The notes under the pieces were generated by a model. It did not search any database, had not been told where the DNA came from, and saw nothing but the letters and a program-made list of their open reading frames with translations. Of a stretch of 64,000 bases of DNA, positions 35,901 through 47,339 are shown piece after piece. Numbering within the stretch: the stretch's first letter is position 1; every line of letters begins with the position of its first letter. This DNA comes from Trichostrongylus colubriformis (taxonomy: Eukaryota; Nematoda; Chromadorea; Rhabditida; Trichostrongylidae), in contig OZ022258.1 in the NCBI GenBank assembly GCA_963978905.1, positions 58,264,591-58,328,590 of the forward strand, given 5' to 3'. The translations under genes were made by a program, and so were the position numbers.

Positions 35901-38900
35901 ATTGATTCGAGCTCCATTGATATTTGGTTCTTTGATTCGAGAAGAAGCGGTGGTGGTATAAACGCTTGCAGCGATGGTAGAAACGTTGATCCAATCTAGG
36001 GGCAATGGCAGTGGTCTCAGATGGAGGAAACTGCAATGCTTTTAGCTTTGGAAACAGCGACAATACTTTTGGTCCGGAGCAGCAGCAATAGTTCCACCAC
36101 GTAATCTCCAAGGCCGCGTTGTTCCCGTCCCTTTGCCTCAACATGAGATAGAGTGACAGCTACCCTCACGTTTTATCGGCATCGTGCACGCAGCAGTTCG
36201 TGGACAGCCGACAAGTAAGTAAAATAAAATATAGAGTGTAAAGAAAAGAAGGATCCGAACAATGAATGTACTAGAGAGCTTAACACAGAGTAAATAAGGA
36301 GGGACTGCTAGTATCTCACAGAAAGCCCCACTCAATAAAAGCTACGCCAGTACACAATCTGAACAGGGGAAAGTGGTGCACGTAGCGCCGCACCCTCACC
36401 TGTTTAAAAAGATGCTCAAAAGAAGAAGACATAAAAGTTGGTCGCGCAAGGCTTCTGCACTAAAACCAAGAGCATGAAGCCACTGAGTCAGGGTTCTTGA
36501 CTAATTTCAGAGCTGCTTTTGTGCCATTATATAAGTAACATAACAGTAACAGTAACATGACACCTGTGTAATTGGTAAAAAAGTCTAAACAAGCAATATC
36601 AGAGAACTCACTGATAACATAAGGAACTCTATCACCGAGCCGAGGAGCTGATCCTGGATCCCTTTTTCGCATCCTGGCCGCCAATTCTACATGTGCTTGC
36701 TTGGCTTGGTATTTCTGAAACTCACATCAATTATAAAGGCTTGGTACAGTTCATTTCACAACGTTAGATGGAGCATGGCCTACGTACTTGAATAAGAGCG
36801 TGTCAACTTCCTCACCCCGCCACACACTTCACTCTTACCTCACACTCCCACTCTCGTCATTCAGGCCACGCTTATCAAGAGCTCCGAAATGGACCGTGCT
36901 ATATTTCTCCATTTCCCGCCATAAAGATAATGAGTGGAAAGTAGAGTTTACAAGTTTACAACGACATTTGGAAGAGGTTCGAGCACTCAAGGAACCCAGG
37001 AAGCTGCTCCCGTTCAAATAAGTGGCGGGATGGGGTTAATCCACAGAATGGACTATGACTGCGATAAAAATGGTTTTCAGTCAAAGGCTCAGTACCTGCA
37101 GACCAATCGCGGCAAATCAGAAAAAGAGAAGTGCTACGAACACACACCACGCCACAACTGGAAAGACTGCATAGGTTGGAATTCGAGCATAAACAGAGAA
37201 AAGTTTGAGGCAGCAATGACATAGAGAGGAATGAAGCTAGAACGTTCCCTCGCCATCTCCATGAAATCCCGAAATTCAGTTCAGCGAAATCATAGGAACT
37301 CACATCTCCGGACTTTGTCAATTCTTTGCTTATGATTAGCAACGAGATGTCAATCTTGTTACACAGTAAATCTGATATGACTCGTTTCGCGAATTCCAGG
37401 GCTGAATTGGCATCTCGTGCAATTAGGAGTTTCTCGAGGCACGTATTTAGCACTTTCGCCACTAAAGGACAATTGTCTCGGCGAACCGTCTCGAGACCCT
37501 AAAAGAGAATTTTCACATTGCAGTAGACACAGCTGGTGCTAAAGTAGGTTAGTTTCAAACACAAAACTGGTTCCCTACGATGGCCCAAAAGCACATGTTG
37601 TAAAATTAACAAAAACTGAGAGCAGAAATAGTAAAACCGGCCTTGCAGTCCATTTTATCGTGCTTATCTGGCTTTGTGAAATAGAGTCCCGCATACCTTT
37701 TTTTATTGATGAGTAAGTATGGGAAGTAAACCTGGAAGAGTGCCCTTGAGACAATGAATTGGTGTATAAAACTGAACGATATTGCCAAGATCCTCACTTT
37801 CTCAAACTCCAACTTGATTGGCGGCGTGAATATTTTGCTTACTTCCGTAGCTGCATCCAAGCCTATTTCCATGGCTTCAGCTACAGTTTTGACTCCAAAC
37901 TTAACCATCACCGAATCTGTGTCTCCATAGATAACCTTCAACATTTTCAATTATTCAGCGGTAAAAATCAGCCAAATAAAATGATGCAGAGAAACTGACT
38001 TGGGCATTTACAACACATTTTCCTCCCAAAGCTCCAGCTGTATACCGCTTCTCAACCTCGCTTTTCGTTAAATCAATCATTTGCCTTCCAAAAGCCGTCA
38101 CTGACTGAGAGATTTCCAGGCAAGGTAGCTTTCCCACAACTGCGCCAGTAAAGCCATAGACAGAATTAGCAGAAATCTGGAAAATTAGTTGTATGTGGTA
38201 CTAAACCCTGACGACCTCATAAAGAAGGTACCACACTGAAGAGGAAAAAATAGAAAAGGAGAAAAACGAGCCCGAGAAGATGGATGATCTCTCATCCCTA
38301 AAGGAAGCAGTTTGGCGAAAATCTCTTCAATATATCGCTGATGCATTTTCACATAATATTACGTTTAGAAAAACCAGCAAACCTTCAAGGCAAGTTGACG
38401 ACCGTTCAGCACCATCTTGCGGAACTCATCTTTCTCGTGCTTCATCTCATTTTTTGCTCGCTTTCTAAACTCCTTGACAATGATGCAAGAAGGATCTGAG
38501 CCTATTTGACAACTAATATATTCACCTTGCTGCCAGCAGATCCTCCAAAATGACAGGAAGGAGGCCGCGTCGACGTTCTTTTGTGGCGAAATAATTACCA
38601 GAAGGTGTACGAATGTAATCCTAAACGGAAACGTAATGAAATTTCTTTGCAAAAAGTATATCTGATGATCTCCTCGTCGCGAAAACAACGATAAAGAACC
38701 GCCCTCGAAAAGTGAACGTTCCGTCAGCCCACAGCACACTATTTGGCATGACACGCTCAATTATTTTCTGAAGCATGTCAAACCCAACATACCCACAAGA
38801 AAAATATGGACTGTCTGTAACCTTTCCCCTTTCATTAACCAAACGTCTACGAGAGCATTTTCACTTGCTGCGAATCCAAAATGTATGCACAGATTAAAGC

Positions 38901-41900
38901 AGCGGAACCAAATATAATTTATTGTAAGGTACAGGATTCACATGGTTGTTGCTAACCCATGAGAGGATATGTGAGAAGCTTGGCTCTGTTTGGCTCTGCG
39001 CTGTTTAATGCATGTTAATTTATTACATAAAGTTTCTATATTCCGAAGTTACATGTGCGATCGCTCACCTTTCCTTCTTCTCCCTCCGGTTTCTTCAAAA
39101 GAGTTGTGTAGCACAAATTATGAGCAATCATAATTGAAGGATATAGCGAAGCAAAATCCAGCGTTGCGATTGGCTCATTGTAGAAACCACGCAAAGGCTC
39201 TATGACTGTAGCGCCCTCATATCTGAGAACGACTATTACCAGTCAAAATAGAAAACAAAGCAAGCCTTCGAATGATGTCATATCATGCAAGATGAACTCA
39301 CCCCTCAGAATCTCCGCCTTGAACTTCGATAACTGGGAGGAAGAAGTTGTGCGCCTTACATTTACGGAGCATCATTGACAGGATCTAGGCATATGGCGTT
39401 AAAGCACCATATCATATTCATGCATTTACTGCGAATTTTGCCAGTCTTATATTACACCACCGAATTCCCTATTACATGCGTACACAACAAAAGGTATGAA
39501 ACTTTAACAAAAAGCAAAAAGTAAAAAGAAAGAAACAAGCTGGAATGTAATAGGCACTCTTTCCACTGGATCCGACTAATAGTAAGTGATAGTTAGGTGA
39601 ATCAAATGCTAAATGAATCAACTCACTTTAATTTGTTGTCCTCGCGTGAGAAGGTAGTTCAGTGGGACACCAGTTACTCTGGCCATTTCCATATAATTAA
39701 TGACTGATAAGAGTTTGTCAAGTAGTCGCAAGGGCAAAGCAGCATCTTTCATACAGTAAACGGCTAATCTTAACGTGTATTTGGAAACACATCACCAATG
39801 AGACAGGAAGAATTAAGCAAGATATACCTGCGACGTGTATGCTCATCTCCTCGCTGCAAATCTGAGATGATGCTATGTTCAACATCCTCTTTTTGCTCAG
39901 ACAAGAAGTGGTAGGAAACACTGTTCAGCGTGTAACTGCGCAGCTTATAATCACGCAGAACCACCTGCAAAAAATGACTTCTGCTATTTTCTGCTCACTG
40001 ACCGGGTGAGACCGTAACAACAATTTAATTTAATTTATCTAAATGGAACTACACTATGAACGAGACTTTTCCTGACGAAGCAAGAAAAGCCAATTCCAGT
40101 ACATACCTGGAGAACGTCAAAAATAACTCGGCCATGGATATCTATGCTCTTATTAACACGGCTTCCCATCTGCTTAGAAGAAATTGGTGCATCACGAACG
40201 CCAGAGGCGCGATTTCTTTGCCGACCCAGCATCGCCACGGACGGAAGCTTGAGCACCTAAAACTGGTGCTCGAATGCATACGTAAACAAAGTGCACATGA
40301 CGTAACCCACTTTCGCTCGATCTAAAATATATGGAAGATCGAAATTCAGAATATTATATCCAGTGAGTATATCTGGATCGACTTCACGTACAAACTCCGC
40401 CCATCTGTAAAACTATGTTGAAATGTCTTTGAGTGAAGGAGGCAGATTCATCCCATTTTGAATCACCCATTCGACTTTCAACCAGCCACACTACTTTACA
40501 ACGATCTCTGTTGTAGCAACCTACACCACAAAAAACATATAACAGCTCCAAACGTAATAAACAAACCAACTTCTCCAATAGTTCCTTTTCGCTTTGGCAC
40601 TGAATGATGTCAGAACCAATGATCGGATCACATGTGCCCAGTACGAAGCAATTTCGAATAAAGGGCTCTGTTTCGCCTTCCACCTGAACAGAAACAGACA
40701 TTCGTACGAAGAACAACAAATCATAGATGCACACTCGAGATCCGTCCGGGACATCGGATAAAGCCTTCAGGCCACTGGTTCAAGACAGTTTTGGAACTCG
40801 GTTGAGAAAGACTGAATTGCATATCATACTGGCAATCTTGCAAGTACAGTAGTAGCAATTTGGTGAGGAATACTTGACTCATTCAAATTCTCCTTGAACC
40901 CACAGTACCACAAACGATCGATATTATAAACATAATTCGGAACACCGACATCCTTTCACTTTCAAATGACATCTACTGTCTCATGGATCTTAATATCTAA
41001 TATTCATGAAAACCTCCTCACCTGTTAAATGATTACATGCCCCAGTCTTAGCTTGAATCACCACTGAGTGAGCTCAAGATTGGTCGCCGATTCTCTTCTG
41101 AGGTATCATTGTGAATTCGGAAGTTTCTTACTACTGCTCATGCACTTTACTGAGATTTTTGCGGAGGAAGCTAGCAGAGGGAGCTGCGTATAATCGACAC
41201 CTTGGCCACTTGACACTTCATCGGATCAAAAATACATGAAGAGGCACTACACCAGTTAATGACTATCCCATATGGTGTTCGCCGTAGAAGATGGACGCTT
41301 CTAACAAGGGAAGGTATTTTACTTCCCATGGAACTTTGAAATGAGACCCGGGAGGATCGATAGAGCTTCGAACGCTGATTATAACTGTGAGAACCAAAAT
41401 TGCTACCTGACATTCTGAGGCGAGTTACGATGGGTCAAAATTTGCTGTAACACCTCATTGGCGAGGCACTTTGCCGTCAGCAAGGCCGTTGCTAGGCCCA
41501 ATCACCCACGAGCCCAACCCCGCAGATCTGGAACACTACCAGTAAGCCACTGTGGTCAATTCTGGCTATCCAACGGCTTTGCTGATGGCAAAGTGCCTCG
41601 CCAATGAGATGTCATAGGCAAGTCACAGGCAAACTTTGACCCATCGTAACTCGCTTCAGGATGCCAGGTAGCAATTTTGGTTTTCACAGTTATAATCAGC
41701 GTTCAAAGCTCTATCGATCCCCCGGGTCTCGTATCAAAGTTCCATGGGAAGTAAAATACCTTCCCTTGTAAGATCTTTGCTTCACTGCACATCTCAGGTC
41801 TTCCAAAGTATGCCATCATCCAATGTAAAATTATAACAGAAAGGGGTTTCAGGTCAAGTATCTATATCTACAACAAAAACCATGTCAAAGACAGGTTTGG

Positions 41901-44229
41901 TATCTAGATCCTACTCTGACGAGTGACGCAATCCAACAAAAGGAGAAATAAAGCCATTTAATGAAGAAATGCCCACCTTGACCATATTAGCGATCTGGAT
42001 GACAGGGTCCTCATTTGCATCAGGAAATATCCCACGGCGTCCCATACATTCTATATCGAACGACAAAGTGCTACAACAGAATATTAGAGAAAGTGAAATT
42101 GTCCTGGAAAAGTGAGACAGAAAAAGCTTTACCGTATAGGAGCAACGCTACCCCATTCACCTTCCGGTTCATGAACTATCAAGTCGCGCACTTTTACTTC
42201 AACTTCTAGCTGACACCTATAAATAATAACTGCCCAAATAAATGGGAATCACAAAGTAAAAAACGAGTTAAAATTGAAAAACCTCGAGCTTTGAACTTTT
42301 CTATTGAGAACTGTGCCTTTACCCACAGGAATTTCTACCCATCCGCAACCCACAATACCGCTCCAAGCCATGAACTTCACCTCAGCGTCTATGTTCGCTT
42401 CAAAAAGTGTACCCACCTGCAGAAAAAAAAAGAAAGAGTTCGTGTGAGATGAAGCTGGATTTACCCTTAAACAATGTCTTCACCTGAACTGGACCTGAAC
42501 CAAACGATAGGCCACCGCTTTTCAATTCTTGCTTGGCTTTGTTCAGAGCCAAAATAGACCCAGAAACTTTGATGAAGGGATGTTTTTGCTCAGAGCCTGA
42601 AATATCAGACAATAATAATAAACAAGCACACACTGCAACGCTTGTCAAGAAACAGTTAGAGTCACGATTTACCGCGATAATAGTATATGTTTTCTCCATA
42701 AACGATACTTAAATGCACTAAATTGTCAACAATGACAGAGGATAACTGAAGACTCGAGTTGGCCCGTCGCATAGACGTTGCAATAGCGTTGTTTAAATTT
42801 CTTTGAGCAACATCTAAATGTTCAGCAGCGAAACCCTCAGGAGCCTAAAAGCAGAAGCTACGTTTAAGTGAACATATAAAAAATAAAATCACTAGCCATG
42901 ACTCTTCTGCTGACCTGGAAGTAAAAGTGGGGAAAATAGTCGGTGACGATGGCACAAACTGAGTTACCTCCATGTGTGACACCATAGAGTTTCACGTTTG
43001 TTCGATCAAACGTCGTGGCTGAGCCTGGCTCATGATACGTTTCGATGTCAAACACCTAAATGGTGGATATTTCCACTTTTGGCCCGTGTAAGATTTCACT
43101 TCAACTGAAGCGCAAGCACAAAGGTGCGTTGGGCTATTCCTCCCAACCACCGCAACCAACGATAAGGTTAGTGTCCACAAAATTATCTGTTTATTTGACC
43201 CGTCCATAACATCAGCGCAATATACCGAATTTCGGTGAACTCGCTACCACATTTACTACCTCGTAGGGAAAATATCCCATATGCAACTCCCAATATAAAC
43301 ATGTGACTGACCACACGGCAATGAAGCAACAGAAACAAAAGTAATACAAATTATTTAGGAAAGCAAAATCTTCATGTCTAACCCATAATACTTCTGCAAG
43401 GAAAAAATGATCTGCCAGGCCACAACTATTTGAAATCGCACAAAAACCCTCGAAGGAATGGACTGATGTATTTGCGAAATTTCGAAGGGCAGCTAATAAG
43501 TGAGCGTAAAGTAATACCTGGAAGGCGATGGACTTGGTAGTGCCGAGACCTTCTTCAACTTCATTCCTCTCCTGCGATGAGATGCTTTCAGCTTCAGATG
43601 TCTGCGACAGCTGTTCAAGATGTGCCTCGAACACACCCTAAGATTAGAATATTACAAAAACTGCATAGGTACAGTACCTGTGCTGCTTACTTCCTGGTAC
43701 AAAATACGCCGTTGAGGTGAAGGAGGATGGCACTCATTGCAGCGCCCTCGCCCCTCATCTGATACCATAATACAATTAACAGTTCTTATACTCAGAGGCA
43801 TATTTTTACTTAAGGCTCATGCGAAGGGTTGGAGATTACCGCGAATTCAGTCCGCCGACAAACTTCGCGAAGTAGCGGTAATGCCAGATCTCAAGGTGGC
43901 AGTACGCGTGCGAAAGTGCGACGCTGCTAAATTGCAGAATCGTAAAATTACGAAGTCTGGGGCTGTCCTATGGCTTAGGCAAAGAGCCTGGGCAAAAAAA
44001 AAATGTCGGAAGCAGAGAAGATGAGTGCTCCCCTCCCTCAATTACATTAGCACTTAAAATCATTTTGAATTATCTAACTGGATAATGCAAAACACCGAAA
44101 CTATGTTGAAAGTTTACAGGGAAATGGAAATCAGCACTGTACCTTACTGACTGGTTCCTCATCCCCTTTCCGTCTCTTCGCTGCAGCATCAGGAGCCAAA
44201 GCACTAACTCGTTTTCTATGAGGAGACAT
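32967..44229 (-). CDS. POLD1: DNA polymerase delta catalytic subunit
   Basis: Family B replicative polymerase with 3'-5' proofreading, acting in the nucleus. Exons: 44229-44143, 43637-43518, 43055-42915, 42844-42673, 42596-42484, 42416-42283, 42216-42133, 42070-41977, 40683-40571, 40404-40311, 40256-40107, 39964-39828, 39768-39627, 39384-39302, 39222-39069, 38620-38526, 38464-38383, 38176-38000, 37935-37798, 37731-37642, 37498-37304, 36714-36612, 35839-35679, 35388-35291, 35223-35137, 33398-33314, 33077-32967. They total 3,240 nt (1,079 aa), normal for the family, with every phase consistent. Exonuclease: FDIEC (D289/E291), YNILNFD (D375), YCMKD (Y484/D488). Polymerase: [10 protein letters not shown] (D577), KISANSVYG (K665), YGDTDSVM (D729/D731). 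Eight cysteines form CysA (984, 987, 999, 1002) and CysB (1033, 1036, 1046, 1051), the latter the Fe-S site. The donor at 37642 reads AAG|GC and the acceptor before 37935 is weak. A possible trans-splice acceptor lies at about 44268. Confidence 0.97.
33665..34334. mobile_element. Mariner-derived fold-back with transposase 3' ends on both arms
   Basis: A 670-bp inverted repeat starting CTGGGTAGTCTAAAAAGTCT and ending with its complement, flanked by TA. Each arm includes the mariner transposase motif [16 protein letters not shown] and downstream residues, read outward from the centre. It lies in the POLD1 intron between 35137 and 33398. Confidence 0.8.
38696..38842 (-). pseudogene. Possible MULE transposase fragment in POLD1 intron
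   Basis: An open stretch reads [20 protein letters not shown] and then [18 protein letters not shown], reminiscent of the DGTF motif at the start of the MULE transposase domain. It lies wholly in the intron between exons 15 and 16 and is not part of the polymerase. Similarity is from memory and weak. Confidence 0.35.
41305..41768. mobile_element. Palindromic MITE in POLD1 intron 8
   Basis: 464 bp with ends CAAGGGAAGGTATTTTACTT and the complement. The arms are similar for about 200 bases, and TAA occurs on both sides. Confidence 0.75.
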
Positions 44230-44570
44230 TTCAAAAACAGAACTTGTGTTTCTCCTCTCTCGAAAACCTAGAAGTATACACGTTCAATGATAACAATTAT
44301 GCTTAAAACATAAAACGTAGCGATGACATATCTGAGATTATATAAAGATTAGCCAAATAAGTGGTTAAGAGAAGAACTAAGTTCTTCTGTGGCTAAGCAA
44401 CCGCCCTTGCGTTCCAATTTTCGCGCCCAAGAATAATGTGCTCCATCGCCAATAATTGCGCGAAATCTCGTAGTTCCTCTTGTTCGAGGCGGACTATTAA
44501 CAACGACATGACCTGTGGTGCAAAATGATAATCCTATCCTATCCTATACATACATATATATAAAGCAGGT

Positions 44571-44774
44571 ATACATATATATAAAGCAGGAGTTTGGTGT
44601 GTTTGTGTGTGTGTGTCCGTTTGTCTGTCACATGCACTCTTAGTTCAACCAGAAGTTTGGTGTTTTTGTGTGATACATATATATAAAGCAGGAGTTTGGT
44701 GTGTTTGTGTGTGTGTGTCCGTTTGTCTGTCACATGCACTCTTAGTTCAACCAGAAGTTTGGTGTTTTTGTGTG
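44571..44774. repeat. Two-copy tandem repeat of 102 bp
   Basis: Two near-identical units (44571-44672 and 44673-44774), each starting ATACATATATATAAAGCAGG and carrying a GTGTGTTTGTGTGTGTGTGT microsatellite tract. Confidence 0.8.
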
Positions 44775-44811
44775 ACTGTGTGTTTGTCGACAATGCACAT
44801 TAGTTCAACCG

Positions 44812-46160
44812 CGACGTGAGAGGTAGGGCAAGTAAGGGTAGGGCTTGACCAAAGTGCACGAAGATCATAGGATAAGTCTAGCCCCCTTCACCGTGGACCT
44901 GCGCAGAAAAGTTCTAACCACAAGTACGGTGAGTTTGTGTGTCCGTTTGTTTGTCACATAATCCACTAAAGTGTGCGGAGCTCACAAGAACTAAGCCTAG
45001 CTCCACCCACTGTGGGCGGGATTTGCGCGGAAACTGCCGGTGCTCAAATTTAAGTCCACGCTCAGGTTCCAAAAATCAGGCAAGCTAGGAATGGACCTGT
45101 AGAGGTCGGGCAAGTAAGGGATGGGCTGGGGTAAGCCAAAATGTACGGGGCACATGAGAGGCAAGTTAGGAATGGAATCAAGTTCATTTTATATATAGAG
45201 CAGAAGTTCGGTGTGTTTATGTGTGTGCGTGTGTGTGTCCGTTTGTTTGTCACATAATCCACCCTCAACTCAACTGCAACGTGGAGAGGTCGGGTAAGTT
45301 GGAGATGGGTGGGGGTTGACCAAAGTGTACGAAGCTCATTAAGAACTGAGCCTTGCTCCGCCCACCGTGAGCGGAGCTTGCGCAGAAATGGTCAAAAAAT
45401 CGGTTAAATAATGAGTGCGCCTCGGGAAAGTTAGGATTCGGTAGGGTATCATCTCTACTGTAGCCTGGAGGCGTCGGGCGAGTTAGGAATGGGTAGGGGC
45501 TGACCCAACCGTACAGAGCTCACAAGAACTAAGCCGCTCCGCCCACGGCAGGCGGGGATCGCGCAGAAATGATAAAATCGGGTGAATCGGGAATGAGCCG
45601 TAGAGGTCGGGCAAGTTAGGACTGGGTAGAGGCCAACCCATGTGTACGGAGCACATAAGTTCTAAGCCTAACCCCGTCCACCTTGGGCGGGACTTTCGCC
45701 GAAATCTATGAGTGCTCAAATTTAAATCCTCGCTTGAGTTCCAAAAATCGGCAAGGTCAGGACTGGGTCTGTTGAGGTCGTGCAAGCACGGACTGGGTAG
45801 GGACTGACCCAAGTGTAAGGAACACACAACAAGCAATTAGGAACGGGCCTGAGAGGTCGGGCAAGTTAGGGTAGCGTAGGGTCAACACATGCTAACGGAG
45901 CACATAAGTTCTAGGCCTAGCTCCACCCCCATGGGCGGGACTTGCGTCGAAATAGATAAACGGATTTAGATTCTCGCTCAGGTGCTGAAAATTGGGCAAG
46001 TTATGGAAGGGTCTCTTGAAGTCGCGCATGTAAGGTCTGGGTAGGGACTGATCAAAGGGAAGGGAGCACACAACAAGCAAATTAGGCACGGGCCTGTGGA
46101 GGTCGGAAGGGTTAGGATTGGATGGGGCCAACCGTGTGTACAGAGTACATGACCGGCCAT
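44812..46160. repeat. Degenerate tandem array
   Basis: About eight diverged units of roughly 100-200 bp built on AGGTCGGGCAAGTTAGGAATGGGTAGGG, then GTGTACGGAGCACATAAG and a CTCCGCCCAC...GGGCGGGACTTGCGC segment. It fills much of the POLD1-DNAJC30-like gap. No coding signal. Confidence 0.6.
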
Positions 46161-47339
46161 AATTGCGATATTGGTACCACGCTGAAAAAGTAAGTTTTTG
46201 TCCTCGATTACCATTGGAAAGTGGTGTTATAATCAGGTGTATCATTCAGTTAGGGCCAGTATCTCCTAGAACTGATACATGCACGTTCTCTCAAAGCTTT
46301 GAGTCTTTAAAAGTCAACTACTACGGAGCGCCTACGAGCTCACGAAGAGACACCCTCCAACTGCTGTCGCTCCTTTTAACGTGGCTTGCCCCTCTTCGAT
46401 TGTGTCCTACACACTTAGATCGCCGGTGGGGAGGGAGTCTTATTTATCGAATTTTTTGAGCCTTCCACCCCATCTTCCTTACTTTTGTACTACTGAATGC
46501 TTCGATTCTCTTTTTGTGTACGGATCTCGTTCTGCCATTCTTTAAAGGGGAACTGCCTTCAGTGGGCACGCGTTATAGGTGGGTATAGTGTCTCTTAGTT
46601 TCAACCAAAGCCGATGATAGCTGGAGGTTTGCTTAAAATACATAGCAGCCGCATATTATCCATTCCCTGCTGCGATGTGTGCATAAAAATGTGGCCAAAT
46701 AGCGCCCTTCATTCCTCAATATTCAATGTCTCTGCCGAGTATCCATAGAAGTTTGATTCTGTTGCTGCAGGAAAACCATCATCTCTGCTTATACGATGTT
46801 TGACATTCCATATGCCGCGCACGTGCTGATACTGATGGTGCGAACACTGCGCCATCGCGAACAGTGCCTCCTACTTCGCCGCTACCAATTGGTATGAGAA
46901 ATACAAAGGTGGATGCTCCAGTCGGCTCACACAGTACAAGTAAAGACACGAGGAATGATAAATCTTTTATCTTTTACTATTTATACAATTGCAATACCAT
47001 CACTATGATAAAACCTTCAGAAACCAGGTAATGTCATATCATAAATGTCGGACATCCTATTTTTACGAGAGAATGAACCTAGTTTTCTTCACAATCGCGT
47101 CTTTTATAGCGCGAGTCCCGCATTATACTCGCATCAAAAAAGTTGATACTAAACCTAATCATCGAAGAAATGTATGTCCCGTTGATGGCTCCCCACCATA
47201 GACATGACACCCTTAAGTTTAAGTCTTTACCGCGGGATCCGCTCCCTCTAACAGCCTAAAACTTCTTAATTCTACGTTAGTTAAAACAAGGTTCTTACAA
47301 AAAATCCCATTTCTATTATACAATTTCTAGTCTACAGAT

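Larger units (their letters stand above)
44230..47339. other. Gap between POLD1 and the DNAJC30-like gene
   Basis: It holds the POLD1 leader, the 102-bp tandem repeat and the degenerate array. From 46160 to 47339 nothing is recognised. Confidence 0.5.

Noticed and set aside
44539..44819. His/Thr-rich and Val/Cys-rich open frames
   Set aside because: They are translations of the GTGTGT microsatellite within the 102-bp repeat.
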